Assembly: GCF_016811995.1 (NCBI RefSeq)
Contig: NZ_CP069159.1
Coordinates: 3,410,001 to 3,474,000 of the forward strand
DNA from: Citrobacter sp. R56
Lineage (GTDB): Bacteria; Pseudomonadota; Gammaproteobacteria; Enterobacterales; Enterobacteriaceae
DNA length: 64,000 nucleotides
Direction of reading: 5' to 3'
The translations under genes and the position numbers were made by a program. The notes below the pieces were generated by a model. It saw nothing but the letters and a program-made list of their open reading frames with translations, ran no database searches and was not told the origin of the DNA. Shown piece after piece: positions 37,558 to 49,189 of this stretch (position 1 is the first letter of the stretch; the number at the start of each line of letters is the position of its first letter).

Positions 37558-38253
37558 ATGGCTGAAACATCGCAAGGGGTAAATTCGGTTGATATCGCCG
37601 TCAACATTCTGACGTTTGTTGCCAGTCAAAACGGTCAGGCGCGGGCAATCGATATCGCCACCGGATGCAAATTGTCCAAAAGTCGTTTACATAAGTATCT
37701 GGTTTCGCTCTGTCGAACGGGTATGCTGGGGCAAAACGAAAAAGGGCTCTATTGCCTGGGGTCAACCCTTCTTCAGATGGCGGGAGATCCGGCGGCAGCA
37801 CGCGATCCGGTGAGTGAGCTTAATACGCTGCTGATCGCTTTTCGCGATACCTTCAACCATTCAACCGGTGTCGTCATCGCGACCGACACAGGATTGGTGC
37901 TTAAGCACTACAATCGCAGTTTTCGTAACGTGGATATCGATTTTCTGCCCAATACGCCCGTTCCGCTTGATGCCAGTTCAGCAGGGCAAGTGTTCATGAG
38001 TTATTCCCACTATCAGGCGCAGAATAAGGCGCAAGCGCAACTCATTGAACAGATACAGTCTCAGGGCTATGCGGTGCGCCACAATCCGACGCAAGGGATC
38101 CCTGGCGCACAGTCGATTGCCTGTCCGCTGCGGAATAAAAATGGAGAGCTGGTTGCGATTGCGGTGACGATGGGATTTTTTAGTACAGAAGCCATCCCGC
38201 AAATTGCCGACCAGTTGGTGAGAAGCGTCGCGACGCTTTATTCGCAGGATTAA
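37558..38253 (+). CDS. IclR-family transcriptional regulator
   Basis: A 231-residue regulator with an N-terminal winged helix (about 10-70; ARAIDIATGCKLSKSRLHKYLVSLCRTGML) and a C-terminal IclR effector domain (about 85-230) that includes PLDASSAGQVFMSYS and a distal SIACPLRNKNGELVAIAVTMG. The gene is divergent from the molybdoenzyme operon across 170 bp, so it probably controls it; the effector is unknown but IclR proteins usually sense small organic acids or aromatics. A TATACT -10 lies at 37525-37530. It is convergent with thiI over a shared terminator. Confidence 0.88.
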   Translation: MAETSQGVNSVDIAVNILTFVASQNGQARAIDIATGCKLSKSRLHKYLVSLCRTGMLGQNEKGLYCLGSTLLQMAGDPAAARDPVSELNTLLIAFRDTFNHSTGVVIATDTGLVLKHYNRSFRNVDIDFLPNTPVPLDASSAGQVFMSYSHYQAQNKAQAQLIEQIQSQGYAVRHNPTQGIPGAQSIACPLRNKNGELVAIAVTMGFFSTEAIPQIADQLVRSVATLYSQD

Positions 38254-38255
38254 AC

Positions 38256-38282
38256 TTACCCCGGCGCAGATGGCCGGGGTAA
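38256..38282. terminator. Bidirectional terminator between the IclR gene and thiI
   Basis: TTACCCCGGC (38256-38265) and GCCGGGGTAA (38273-38282) form a perfect ten-pair stem around a seven-base loop, in the 36-bp gap between convergent genes. There is no long U tract in either direction. Confidence 0.75.
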
Positions 38283-38289
38283 ACAACAA

Positions 38290-39738
38290 CTACGGGCGAT
38301 ACACCTTCACGTTCTCGAAGCCTTGCTCGCGCAGATACAGCGCCTGCAAACGGCTCATCACACCGCGTTCGCACCACAGCAACCAGGTTTTACTCTGGTC
38401 GAGATCGCCGAATTTGGTGCTCAGTTTGTAGAATGGCAGAGACACCACATCCACGCCTTCGACTTTCAGCGGTTTGTCATCCTGCTCATCGATGGAGCGA
38501 ATATCCAGAATCACATCGTTAGGGCTAAAACCGCTGACGGTCTCAACTTCCACCACGTCTTGCTGGGTCTGCTGCGCAATGTCGCGAATATCGACATTGT
38601 TTGCTTCTTCGACCACTTTATCGAGGATGCTAAAGTCGAAATTCTCTTCTTCCGCTTCAATCTTCGCTTTGATCGCTTTCACCGTCGGGCTTTTCGAGAT
38701 CACGCCGCAGTATTCCGGCATGGTCCGCGCAAAGTCTTCCGTACCAATCTGGCGCGCCAGATTGATGATGTGCTCTTTATCGTAAGAGATCAGCGGGCGC
38801 AGGATCAGCGTGTCGGAGACATTATCAATCAAACGCAGGTTGGTCAGGGTCTGGCTGGACACCTGGCCCAGCGCTTCGCCGGTCACCAGCGCCTGTACGC
38901 CATAACGTTCCGCCACTTTCGACGCCGCACGCACCATCATGCGTTTAAGTACCACGCCCATCTGGCCGTCATCTACTTTCTCAAGGATCTCGCCAACCAC
39001 TGGTTCAAAGTTGATCGCGACAAAACGCACGCGGTGCGAACTGCCGAAGCGGTTCCACAGATAGTGAGCAACCTGACGCACGCCGATTTCATGGGCAGCA
39101 CCGCCGAGGTTAAAGAAGCAGTAATGCACGCGGCAGCCGCGACGCATCAGCATGTAGCTGGAAACACCGGAGTCAAAACCACCAGAAATCAGCGACAGGA
39201 CATCTTCCTGTGTACCGATCGGGAAGCCGCCAATACCTTCGTAACGACCTTTGATCAGCAGCAGGCGATCGTCTTCCACCTCCAGATGTACGGTCACATC
39301 CGGGTGGGTCAGCTTCACACGCGCGGACTCAATGTGCTGATTCAAACCGCCGCCGACATAACGTTCGACTTCAATAGAGCTGAAGGGGTGCTTACCACGA
39401 CGCTTGACGCGGACGCAGAAGGTTTTACCTTCCAGTTGGTCGCGATACTGGACCAGCGCCTTCTCGAAAATATCGTGCATGTCGGTGAACGGCACGTCTT
39501 CCACTTCGAGAATATGGTGGATACCCGGAATGCGGGTCAGCGCGTCGCGGATTGCCAGACGCTGGTTTTCATCTTTGGCGCGAACCTCAATATTGTCCCA
39601 GTGGCGGACAACGGCAAGCGTCTCGTCATAGTGCTTTAAAACGTTACGGATGTTTCCGGTCAAAATTTTTATAAAGCGCAAACGCACAGATTGGCTTTTG
39701 ATGGTGATTTCCGGGAACAATTTAATGATAAACTTCAT
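38290..39738 (-). CDS. thiI: tRNA 4-thiouridine sulfurtransferase ThiI
   Basis: A 482-residue enzyme with two jobs: 4-thiouridine at tRNA position 8, and sulfur delivery for the thiazole of thiamine. Domain order is NFLD/THUMP (about 1-165), a PP-loop adenylation domain with [12 protein letters not shown] (about 180), and a C-terminal rhodanese domain (about 400-482) with the persulfide cysteine in [11 protein letters not shown] (Cys456 in E. coli). It is divergent from xseB. The length equals E. coli ThiI. It receives sulfur from IscS. Confidence 0.97.
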   Translation of the reverse strand: MKFIIKLFPEITIKSQSVRLRFIKILTGNIRNVLKHYDETLAVVRHWDNIEVRAKDENQRLAIRDALTRIPGIHHILEVEDVPFTDMHDIFEKALVQYRDQLEGKTFCVRVKRRGKHPFSSIEVERYVGGGLNQHIESARVKLTHPDVTVHLEVEDDRLLLIKGRYEGIGGFPIGTQEDVLSLISGGFDSGVSSYMLMRRGCRVHYCFFNLGGAAHEIGVRQVAHYLWNRFGSSHRVRFVAINFEPVVGEILEKVDDGQMGVVLKRMMVRAASKVAERYGVQALVTGEALGQVSSQTLTNLRLIDNVSDTLILRPLISYDKEHIINLARQIGTEDFARTMPEYCGVISKSPTVKAIKAKIEAEEENFDFSILDKVVEEANNVDIRDIAQQTQQDVVEVETVSGFSPNDVILDIRSIDEQDDKPLKVEGVDVVSLPFYKLSTKFGDLDQSKTWLLWCERGVMSRLQALYLREQGFENVKVYRP

Positions 39739-39931
39739 GGCGGCAATGGTTCGTTGGCAAGTCTAAAGGACTTGTTATGGGAAAAATACAGCAGCCCACA
39801 CCTGCGGCTGCATCCAGGGGCGCAAGTATACCACCATCGCGCGCCTCCTGTGCACATTGCACGTTATTTGATAATTGCCCTGAGTCCGTTACCATGGTGG
39901 GGCTGAAAATATTGAGAGTCAGACATTCATT

Positions 39932-40174
39932 ATGCCGAAGAAAAACGAGGCGCCCGCCAGCTTTGAAACAGCGCTGAGCGAGCTGGAACAGATTGTTACC
40001 CGTCTGGAAAGTGGCGACCTGCCGCTGGAAGAGGCGCTGAACGAATTCGAACGTGGCGTGCAGCTGGCACGTCAGGGGCAGGCTAAGCTGCAACAAGCTG
40101 AACAGCGTGTGCAGATCCTGCTGACTGATAATGAAGACGCCTCACCCACGCCTTTTACACCGGACAATGAGTAA
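39932..40174 (+). CDS. xseB: Exodeoxyribonuclease VII small subunit
   Basis: An 80-residue small subunit of exonuclease VII. Several copies bind one XseA to form the single-strand exonuclease. The helical-hairpin core [33 protein letters not shown] is the family signature. It is the first gene of the xseB-ispA-dxs block, and its stop is 4 bp before ispA, so translation is probably coupled. xseA is elsewhere, as in E. coli. Confidence 0.97.
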   Translation: MPKKNEAPASFETALSELEQIVTRLESGDLPLEEALNEFERGVQLARQGQAKLQQAEQRVQILLTDNEDASPTPFTPDNE

Positions 40175-40178
40175 GTAA

Positions 40179-41078
40179 ATGGATTTTACGCAGCAGTTAC
40201 AGGCTTGCGTTGAGCAAGCAAACCAGGCGTTGAGTCGTTTTATCGCACCACTGCCCTTTCAGAACACTCCCGTGGTTGAAACCATGCAGTATGGCGCACT
40301 ATTAGGCGGTAAGCGCCTGCGCCCGTTCCTGGTTTACGCGACCGGTCAGATGTTTGGCGTCAGCATCACTACGCTTGATGCCCCGGCAGCCGCCGTTGAG
40401 TGCATACATGCATATTCATTGATCCATGATGATTTACCGGCGATGGACGACGATGATCTGCGTCGCGGTCTGCCGACCTGTCATGTAAAATTTGGTGAAG
40501 CCAACGCGATCCTCGCGGGCGATGCCCTGCAAACCCTGGCGTTCTCCATCATCAGCGACGCGCCGATGCCGGAAGTCGCCGATCGCGACCGTATCGCCAT
40601 GATCTCAGAACTGGCGAACGCGAGCGGTATCGCGGGCATGTGCGGCGGCCAGGCATTGGATCTTGATGCCGAAGGAAAACAGGTCCCGCTGGAAGCGCTG
40701 GAACGAATCCATCGCCATAAAACTGGCGCTCTCATTCGCGCCGCGGTTCGTCTCGGTGCCCTAAGTGCCGGAGAAAACGGACGAAATGCCCTGCCGATAC
40801 TCGATAAATACGCAGAAAGTATCGGCTTAGCCTTCCAGGTTCAGGATGACATTCTGGATGTGGTGGGCGATACTGCAACGTTGGGTAAACGTCAGGGGGC
40901 TGATCAGCAACTTGGCAAAAGTACCTATCCTGCACTTTTGGGCCTTGAGCAAGCCCGGAATAAAGCCCAGGATCTGATTGATGACGCGCGCCAGTCTTTA
41001 CGTCAACTGGCCGCATTATCACTCGATACTTCGGCACTGGAAGCGCTAGCGGACTACATAATCCAGCGTGATAAATAA
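40179..41078 (+). CDS. ispA: Farnesyl diphosphate synthase (geranyltranstransferase)
   Basis: A 299-residue trans-prenyltransferase that condenses dimethylallyl and isopentenyl diphosphates to geranyl and then farnesyl diphosphate, the precursor for undecaprenol, quinone side chains and heme O. The first aspartate-rich motif is DDLPAMDDDDLRRG (about 84-97), and the second is DDILDVVGD (about 224-232). The length equals E. coli IspA. It is between xseB and dxs, so two steps of isoprenoid supply share one operon; the farnesyl group also feeds cyoE in this window. Confidence 0.98.
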   Translation: MDFTQQLQACVEQANQALSRFIAPLPFQNTPVVETMQYGALLGGKRLRPFLVYATGQMFGVSITTLDAPAAAVECIHAYSLIHDDLPAMDDDDLRRGLPTCHVKFGEANAILAGDALQTLAFSIISDAPMPEVADRDRIAMISELANASGIAGMCGGQALDLDAEGKQVPLEALERIHRHKTGALIRAAVRLGALSAGENGRNALPILDKYAESIGLAFQVQDDILDVVGDTATLGKRQGADQQLGKSTYPALLGLEQARNKAQDLIDDARQSLRQLAALSLDTSALEALADYIIQRDK

Positions 41079-41146
41079 TTGACTACCCTGAGCAATGAAT
41101 TGCCGTGGACACACGGCAATTTGGGTAAACAAACGATGAGTCTCTG

Positions 41147-43009
<1,863 letters not shown>

Positions 43010-43019
43010 CTCCCCTCCT

Positions 43020-43061
43020 CACTCCTGCTATGCTTGAACGATGAACAGCAAAGCAGGAGTG
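43020..43061 (+). promoter_or_regulatory. Inverted repeat that covers the yajO ribosome site
   Basis: CACTCCTGCT (43020-43029) is the exact reverse complement of AGCAGGAGTG (43052-43061). The second arm holds the AGGAG Shine-Dalgarno of yajO, whose ATG starts six bases later. In the dxs-yajO mRNA this hairpin would sequester the ribosome site. It has no U tract, so it is not an intrinsic terminator. Confidence 0.65.
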
Positions 43062-43066
43062 GTATC

Positions 43067-44041
43067 ATGCAATACAATACGTTAGGAAAAACGGATCTCC
43101 GGGTCTCTCGCCTCTGCCTGGGCTGCATGACGTTCGGTGAACCGGATCGCGGCAATCACGCCTGGACGCTACCGGAAGAAAGCAGTCGCCCCATCATTCA
43201 ACGCGCACTCGCTGGCGGCATTAATTTCTTCGATTCCGCCAACAGTTATTCCGACGGGAGCAGCGAAGAAATTGTCGGACGCGCCCTGCGGGATTTTGCC
43301 CGTCGCGAAGAGGTGGTGGTCGCGACCAAAGTCTTTTATCCCGTCGGCGACCTGCCGGAAGGATTATCCCGGGCGCAAATTCTGCGTTCAATTGATGACA
43401 GCCTCACCCGCCTTGGCATGGACTATGTCGATATTCTGCAAATTCACCGTTGGGACTACAACACGCCCATTGAAGAGACGCTGGAAGCCCTGAACGACGT
43501 GGTAAAGTCCGGCAAGGCACGCTACCTCGGCGCCTCTTCTATGTACGCAGCACAATTCGCGCAGGCGCTGGCGCTCCAGAAACAGCATGGCTGGGCACAG
43601 TTCGTCAGCATGCAGGATCACTACAACCTTATCTATCGTGAAGAAGAGCGCGAAATGCTGCCGCTGTGTTACCAGGAAGGCGTGGCGGTGATCCCCTGGA
43701 GTCCGTTGGCGCGCGGACGCCTGACGCGGCCCTGGGGTGAAACCACCGCCCGTCTGGTCTCTGATGAGGTAGGCAAAAATTTGTACAATGAGAGCGATGA
43801 AAATGACGCGCAAATCGCCGCACGTCTGGCTGGCGTCAGTGAAGAGCTTGGCGCGACACGTTCCCAGGTCGCACTGGCCTGGCTGCTGAGTAAACGTGGC
43901 GTCGCTGCGCCAATTATCGGCACATCACGCGAAGAACAGCTCGATGAACTGCTGAATGCCGTGGACTTAACGCTGCAACCCGAACAGATTGCCGAACTGG
44001 AAACACCGTACAAACCGCATCCGGTGGTGGGGTTTAAGTAA
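43067..44041 (+). CDS. yajO: Aldo/keto reductase YajO
   Basis: A 324-residue NADP-dependent aldo/keto reductase with a TIM barrel. The catalytic tetrad is visible: Asp in FDSANSYSDGSSEE with its tyrosine, Lys in VVATKVFYP, and His in LQIHRWDY. In E. coli, YajO has been linked by genetics to an alternative route to deoxyxylulose 5-phosphate, which fits its place right after dxs. The ATG at 43067 was chosen; a TTG at 43034 in the same frame lacks a ribosome site. REP elements separate it from the convergent pgpA. Confidence 0.93.
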   Translation: MQYNTLGKTDLRVSRLCLGCMTFGEPDRGNHAWTLPEESSRPIIQRALAGGINFFDSANSYSDGSSEEIVGRALRDFARREEVVVATKVFYPVGDLPEGLSRAQILRSIDDSLTRLGMDYVDILQIHRWDYNTPIEETLEALNDVVKSGKARYLGASSMYAAQFAQALALQKQHGWAQFVSMQDHYNLIYREEEREMLPLCYQEGVAVIPWSPLARGRLTRPWGETTARLVSDEVGKNLYNESDENDAQIAARLAGVSEELGATRSQVALAWLLSKRGVAAPIIGTSREEQLDELLNAVDLTLQPEQIAELETPYKPHPVVGFK

Positions 44042-44050
44042 TGTGATAAT

Positions 44051-44210
44051 GCCCGGTGGCGCTACGCTTACCGGGCCTACGCTGGCACCGTGCAAACCCG
44101 TAGGTCGGATCGGACATTCATGCCGCCATCCGGCAAAATCTCGCCCGGTGGCGCTACGCTTACCGGGCCTACACTGGCGTCGTGCAAATCCGTGGGCCGG
44201 GCCATCCGGC
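44051..44210. repeat. Cluster of four REP units between yajO and pgpA
   Basis: Units at 44051-44076 and 44143-44168 are identical in their core (GCCCGGTGGCGCTACGCTTA, then CCGGGC), and a unit at 44104-44134 plus a partial one ending at 44210 have opposite form. This fills the entire 180-bp spacer between convergent genes. Confidence 0.9.
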
Positions 44211-44221
44211 AATATGCGCGT

Positions 44222-44737
44222 TTAAATCAACCCAATCGGCCAGTGATGTCCGATGAAATACAGGATTCCGGCGGAAATCACGCCCGCGACGATATCATCG
44301 ACCATAATCCCCATTCCGCCATGAACGTTGCGGTCAAACCAGCGGATCGGCCAGGGCTTCCACATATCAAGTATACGGAAAATCACAAACCCGGCGGCCA
44401 CCCACTGCCAGGCCGTGGTGGGTAATGCCATCAGGGTTATCCACATCCCGATAAACTCGTCCCACACAATGCTACCGTGATCGTGCACGCCCATATCTTT
44501 CGCCGTCTGATGGCAAAGATAAACACCGATGCAGATCCCCAGCATCACCACCAGAGAATAGAGCTGCCAGGGTAAAAATGTCATCAGATACCAAAAAGGG
44601 ATCGCCGCCAGCGACCCCATTGTACCTGGCACGACAGGGCTAAGCCCGCTGCCAAATCCTGTCGCCAATAAATGCCACGGATTACATAGTGTTAACCGAC
44701 TTTTCGCGACATCTTTATGGCGTGGCAAAATGGTCAT
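44222..44737 (-). CDS. pgpA: Phosphatidylglycerophosphatase A
   Basis: A 171-residue membrane phosphatase that converts phosphatidylglycerol phosphate to phosphatidylglycerol. Four hydrophobic segments are seen, and the family motif [10 protein letters not shown] (about residues 80-90) and the C-terminal [13 protein letters not shown] are conserved. The start at 44737 overlaps the 3' end of thiL by 23 bp and gives the E. coli start [15 protein letters not shown]; a longer frame begins inside thiL and was rejected. It is the last gene of the leftward nrdR-ribD-ribE-nusB-thiL-pgpA block. Confidence 0.96.
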   Translation of the reverse strand: MTILPRHKDVAKSRLTLCNPWHLLATGFGSGLSPVVPGTMGSLAAIPFWYLMTFLPWQLYSLVVMLGICIGVYLCHQTAKDMGVHDHGSIVWDEFIGMWITLMALPTTAWQWVAAGFVIFRILDMWKPWPIRWFDRNVHGGMGIMVDDIVAGVISAGILYFIGHHWPIGLI

Positions 44738-45692
44738 ATCCTTTCCAGTCAAAGGTGACAGGATTCCCGTCACGCACAAAATTCATGCCTTCCACATCTG
44801 CGCTCATTTGCCCAATGCAGGTAAACGGAACGCCAAGCTGACCAATAGCCACATCCAGTGCGCCGCGGTTAATTTCCGGGACGGTAAAGCATAATTCATA
44901 GTCTTCACCGCCGGAGAGCGCCCAACGCAGAGCCTGATCTGGCGCCACATGACGGGAGAGCGCATCGGAGTACGGTAATGCGTCCACATCAACACGAGCC
45001 CCACAACCGCTGGCCGTGACGATATGGCCCAAATCGGAGATCAGTCCATCGGAGAGATCGATAGCCGCACTCGCCAGATCGCGCAGCGCCTGGCCGATCA
45101 AAATACGCGGCATAGGACGTAAATGGCGCTTCAACAGATACTCTGCATCTTTCGCCTCTGCGACCTGTAATCGATTCTGTAAAATCGCCAGCCCTGCGGC
45201 GCTGTCGCCTGGCGTTCCGGTAACGTAGATCCAGTCGCCCGGTTTCGCACCCGAGCGTTTTAAGGCACGCCCGACGGGGACATAGCCATGGATACCCAGC
45301 GTCATCGACAACGGTCCACGCGTGGTATCGCCGCCGATCAACTGCATACCGTAATAATTGAGTTGTTCAAACAGACTGTCACTGAACGCGGCAAGCCAGG
45401 CTTCATTCACCTCGGGGAGCGTCAATGCCAGTGTCAACCAGGCGGGGTCGGCCCCCATCGCAGCCAGATCGCTTAGGTTTACCGCCAGCGCCTTATAGGC
45501 CAGATCGGCAGGATCAATATCAGGAAGGAAGTGGTTGCCCGCCACCAGCGTATCGGTGCTGATCGCCAGGGTCTGTTTTTCAGGGATATTCAGGAGAGCG
45601 CAATCGTCACCAATGCCGGTCTCGACATCGAGGCGAGAGCTTCTTACACGATCAAAATAACGGGCAATCAGGGAGAACTCGCCGCATGCCAT
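44715..45692 (-). CDS. thiL: Thiamine-monophosphate kinase
   Basis: A 325-residue ATP-dependent kinase of the PurM/ThiL/HypE fold that phosphorylates thiamine monophosphate to thiamine diphosphate, the last step of cofactor synthesis. Conserved features include [11 protein letters not shown] (Mg/ATP binding, about 26-36), [19 protein letters not shown] and [13 protein letters not shown]. The length equals E. coli ThiL. It follows nusB after 76 bp that contain a terminator-like hairpin, and overlaps pgpA. No TPP riboswitch is seen here. Confidence 0.97.
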   Translation of the reverse strand: MACGEFSLIARYFDRVRSSRLDVETGIGDDCALLNIPEKQTLAISTDTLVAGNHFLPDIDPADLAYKALAVNLSDLAAMGADPAWLTLALTLPEVNEAWLAAFSDSLFEQLNYYGMQLIGGDTTRGPLSMTLGIHGYVPVGRALKRSGAKPGDWIYVTGTPGDSAAGLAILQNRLQVAEAKDAEYLLKRHLRPMPRILIGQALRDLASAAIDLSDGLISDLGHIVTASGCGARVDVDALPYSDALSRHVAPDQALRWALSGGEDYELCFTVPEINRGALDVAIGQLGVPFTCIGQMSADVEGMNFVRDGNPVTFDWKGYDHFATP

Positions 45693-45708
45693 ACGTTATG
45701 CCTCAGCA

Positions 45709-45765
45709 GGAAAAAAGAAAAGGCCGCCAGGCAAGCGGAAACATCCCGCTCTTCTGACGGCCTGC
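45709..45765 (-). terminator. Terminator-like hairpin between nusB and thiL
   Basis: AGGCCGCCAG and the arm TGACGGCCT pair with one mismatch across a long inner segment (GCAAGCGGAA...CCCGCTCTTC) that also pairs in part. The A-rich run at 45711-45721 gives a U-rich tail in the leftward transcript. It lies inside an operon and may cause partial termination before thiL. Confidence 0.55.
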
Positions 45766-45768
45766 AGA

Positions 45769-46188
45769 TTACTTTTTGTTGGGGCGAATCACAGGTGCTG
45801 CTTTATCCAGTACGCCGTTGACGAACTTGTGGCTATCTTCGGCACCGAAGGTTTTCGCCAGTTCGATAGCTTCGTTAATGGCCACTTTGTATGGCACATC
45901 CTGACGTTTGGACAGTTCAAACAGCGCAATGCGCAGCACCGCTTTTTCTACCTGACCCAGCTCTTCCAGCAGGCGGGACAGGTACGGCTTCATCAGACCG
46001 TCGAGATACGCGCTATTAGTCGCCACTCCCGACAGCAGTTCACGGAAGTACAGGACGTCAACGTCTTTGACGTCTTGTTCCGCCAGGAACTGGTATTCAA
46101 CATCAGCGATGTCGTTCTGGGACAACTGCCAGGAGTAGAGCGCCTGGACGGCACACTCACGGGCGCGGCGACGAGCAGCAGGTTTCAC
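45769..46188 (-). CDS. nusB: Transcription antitermination factor NusB
   Basis: A 139-residue all-helical protein that binds boxA RNA with S10 (NusE) and supports antitermination in rRNA operons and processive transcription. It starts [26 protein letters not shown], with the arginine-rich RNA-binding helix. The length equals E. coli NusB. It follows ribE by 19 bp; the ribE-nusB pairing is conserved across enterobacteria and beyond. Confidence 0.98.
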   Translation of the reverse strand: MKPAARRRARECAVQALYSWQLSQNDIADVEYQFLAEQDVKDVDVLYFRELLSGVATNSAYLDGLMKPYLSRLLEELGQVEKAVLRIALFELSKRQDVPYKVAINEAIELAKTFGAEDSHKFVNGVLDKAAPVIRPNKK

Positions 46189-46207
46189 GGATTTCCCCTT
46201 ACAAAAA

Positions 46208-46678
46208 TCAGGCCTTAATGGCTTTCAATACATTAATCATTTCAAGCGCGGTCAGTGCAGCTTCAGCGCCCTTATTACCGGCTTTAGTGCCAGCACGTTC
46301 AATAGCTTGTTCAATACTTTCAGTGGTGAGAACACCAAAGGCTACCGGGATTCCGCTTTCCTGAGCGACATGCGCCAGGCCATTGCTTGCCCCGCCAGCG
46401 ACATATTCGAAGTGTGCAGTACCGCCACGGATAACCGTACCCAGCGCAATCACCGCGTCATATTTACCGGTTTTTGCCAGTGCGCCAGCCGCCAGCGGCA
46501 GCTCATACGCGCCCGGAACCCAAACGACAGTAATGTTTTCATCTTTTACCTGACCAATACGTTTCAGGGCGTCAATCGCACCTTCAAGCAGGCTGTCATT
46601 GATAAAGTTGTTGAAACGCGCAATGGTGATGGCGACGCGAGCGTCCGGGGTAGCAACGTTAGCTTCAATAATGTTCAT
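46208..46678 (-). CDS. ribE: 6,7-dimethyl-8-ribityllumazine synthase
   Basis: The 156-residue lumazine synthase (also called RibH) joins the ribityl-aminopyrimidine with 3,4-dihydroxy-2-butanone 4-phosphate, the penultimate step in riboflavin synthesis. It forms a 60-subunit icosahedral shell in E. coli. Conserved motifs are [29 protein letters not shown] and [14 protein letters not shown] with the catalytic histidine. The length equals E. coli RibE. It lies between ribD and nusB. Confidence 0.98.
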   Translation of the reverse strand: MNIIEANVATPDARVAITIARFNNFINDSLLEGAIDALKRIGQVKDENITVVWVPGAYELPLAAGALAKTGKYDAVIALGTVIRGGTAHFEYVAGGASNGLAHVAQESGIPVAFGVLTTESIEQAIERAGTKAGNKGAEAALTALEMINVLKAIKA

Positions 46679-46766
46679 ACTCTTCCTTCGGGTTCATTTG
46701 TGGCCCCGCAGGGGGGCGGATTTTATCATAATATTTTGTGCGCTGCTTCCCTTTCGAACCGGGAGA

Positions 46767-47870
46767 TCATGCGCCCACTAAATGCAGGCAAATATCCGGG
46801 CCTACATAGCGTATCTCATTGAATTTAAAATGGGGGGCCTGACTTAATTTCTCAAGCCCCGGCAGTACACATAATCCCCGGGCGTCGCTTCCTAACAGTT
46901 TAGGCGCAACATAGACGATAAGCTCATCCACTAATCCGGCTTGTAACAATGCCCCCGCCAGCGTCGGTCCCGCTTCAACCCAGAGACTGTTAATCTGCTG
47001 TTTGCCAAGCTGCATCATCAGCAGGACAAGGTCAAGATGGCCGTTGTGCTCCGGGGTAATGATTGACTTTACGCCTTCCGGCCAGTGGCGATCGTCGCTG
47101 TGCGTACGGGCAAACCAGGTTTCACCCGGCTGCTGCACAATGCGATGTTCGGGTGTGACGCGGTTTTGACTGTCGATAACAATGCGCACCGGCTGGCGCA
47201 GATTTTCCTGCGGATAAAACGCCTGCGTATCCGCGTCCAGTTCATCCCAGCGCACCGTTAATGCCGGATCGTCAGCCAGTACCGTCGCACTGCTGGTCAG
47301 AATGGCATGGCTTTGCGCGCGCAGACGCTGCACGTCACGCCGCGCCTGTGGCGAGGTGACCCACTGGCTTTCGCCGCTGGCCATCGCCGTGCGGCCATCG
47401 AGCGAGGCGCCAAGCTTCAGCTGAATATACGGAAATCCCGTACGCATCCGCTTGAGAAAGCCTTTATTCAACGCTTCCACGTCGCTCATCATCAGCCCGT
47501 GGCTCACGTCAATGCCTGCCTGTTGCAGACGATACAGTCCTCGCCCGGCCACCTGCGGGTTGGGATCCTGCATGGCCGCGACGACGCGGGTGACACCTGC
47601 CGCCACTAATGCATCACAGCACGGCGGCGTACGGCCATGATGGCTGCACGGTTCCAGCGTGACATACGCAGTGGCACCTTTGGCTTTCTCGCCCGCCATA
47701 CGCAGCGCATGGACTTCAGCATGAGGTTCACCGGCGCGGTGATGATAGCCTTCACCGACAATCTCGCCCTCTTTGACAATCACGCAACCGACGTTCGGGT
47801 TGGGATGCGTGGTGAACCGCCCGCGCGCAGCAAGTTTCAGCGCTCGCGCCATGTAAAACTCATCCAGCAT
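46767..47870 (-). CDS. ribD: Bifunctional riboflavin deaminase/reductase RibD
   Basis: A 367-residue fusion enzyme: an N-terminal deaminase (about 1-145) with zinc motif HAEVHAL and PCSHHGRTPPCCDAL, and a C-terminal NADPH-dependent reductase (about 147-367) with KLGASLDGRTA. It performs the second and third steps from GTP to riboflavin. The length equals E. coli RibD. nrdR ends 3 bp upstream, so the genes are coupled. No FMN riboswitch is visible ahead of it; in E. coli the FMN switch is at ribB. Confidence 0.97.
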   Translation of the reverse strand: MLDEFYMARALKLAARGRFTTHPNPNVGCVIVKEGEIVGEGYHHRAGEPHAEVHALRMAGEKAKGATAYVTLEPCSHHGRTPPCCDALVAAGVTRVVAAMQDPNPQVAGRGLYRLQQAGIDVSHGLMMSDVEALNKGFLKRMRTGFPYIQLKLGASLDGRTAMASGESQWVTSPQARRDVQRLRAQSHAILTSSATVLADDPALTVRWDELDADTQAFYPQENLRQPVRIVIDSQNRVTPEHRIVQQPGETWFARTHSDDRHWPEGVKSIITPEHNGHLDLVLLMMQLGKQQINSLWVEAGPTLAGALLQAGLVDELIVYVAPKLLGSDARGLCVLPGLEKLSQAPHFKFNEIRYVGPDICLHLVGA

Positions 47871-47873
47871 GGC

Positions 47874-48338
<465 letters not shown>

Positions 48339-48476
48339 TCAGTGGTTAACGAAATCTATTTTACCCTGAACTGACGTGACAACAAAGGCAGAGCGCTTTT
48401 GAGACAAAGGATCTATGCCTTTGCTCACGTAGAGACCTACCATTAGGTTATCCCGACAATGAAGGAAATAATCTAC

Positions 48477-49016
48477 ATGACAAGACGTTACCTAAGAATT
48501 CTCCTGGTGGGAAGCCTCTTTAGTCTCAGCGCCTGTGTGCAACAGAGCGAAGTACGCCAGATGCATCACAGCGTCAGTACGCTGAGTGCAGAAATGACCC
48601 AGTTGAACCAGGAAACCATAAAAATAACGCAGCAAAACACGTTGAATGCGAAATCGTCCAGCGGCGTTTACCTGTTACCGGGTTCCAAAACGCCAGCCCG
48701 TCTGAACAGCCAGATTGGCACACTGCGCATGTCGCTTATCAATATTGCCCCTAATGCCGACGGTACGCGTCTGACGCTGCGTATTCAGGGTGAGTCCAAC
48801 GATCCATTACCGGCATTCAGCGGTACGGTGGAATACGGACAGCTCCAGGGAACGACTGAAAATTATCAGGAGGTGAATGTACATAATCAATTGATTAACG
48901 CCCCTGCCAGTCTTCTTGCGCCCAGCGACATTGATATTCCGTTACAGTTAAAGGGATTGACTCCGGACCAGCCAGGGTTCATTCGCATCCACGACATCCA
49001 GCCTGTGACGCAATAA
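48477..49016 (+). CDS. yajI: Putative lipoprotein YajI (DUF3251)
   Basis: A 179-residue lipoprotein with a short basic start (MTRRYLRILLV) and lipobox LSAC (acylated Cys at about residue 20). After the cysteine comes a coiled segment of about 40 residues (SEVRQMHHSVSTLSAEMTQLNQETIKI), similar in form to Lpp-type helices, and then a beta-rich domain with GVYLLPGSKTPARL. Function is unknown. The in-frame ATG at 48459 has no ribosome site, whereas GAAGGA precedes the 48477 start, which also gives the E. coli length. Confidence 0.9.
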   Translation: MTRRYLRILLVGSLFSLSACVQQSEVRQMHHSVSTLSAEMTQLNQETIKITQQNTLNAKSSSGVYLLPGSKTPARLNSQIGTLRMSLINIAPNADGTRLTLRIQGESNDPLPAFSGTVEYGQLQGTTENYQEVNVHNQLINAPASLLAPSDIDIPLQLKGLTPDQPGFIRIHDIQPVTQ

Positions 49017-49189
49017 ACGCCCACGCGGAACGTTTTGTTCGTTCCGCAACATATCTCCGCTCAGTTTTGTTATTCCCCTTACATCCCCCTCACTTTTAGT
49101 GAAAATTGACTACATTCATTAGAGTCAGTACATTCTCATCGCTTAAAGTACGCAAACGTGAACGCAATCGATTACGTGAATGATAGAAC

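Noticed and set aside
46679-46766. FMN riboswitch ahead of the riboflavin genes
   Set aside because: The spacers before ribE and ribD are too short and lack the RFN core elements; in enterobacteria the FMN switch is at ribB.
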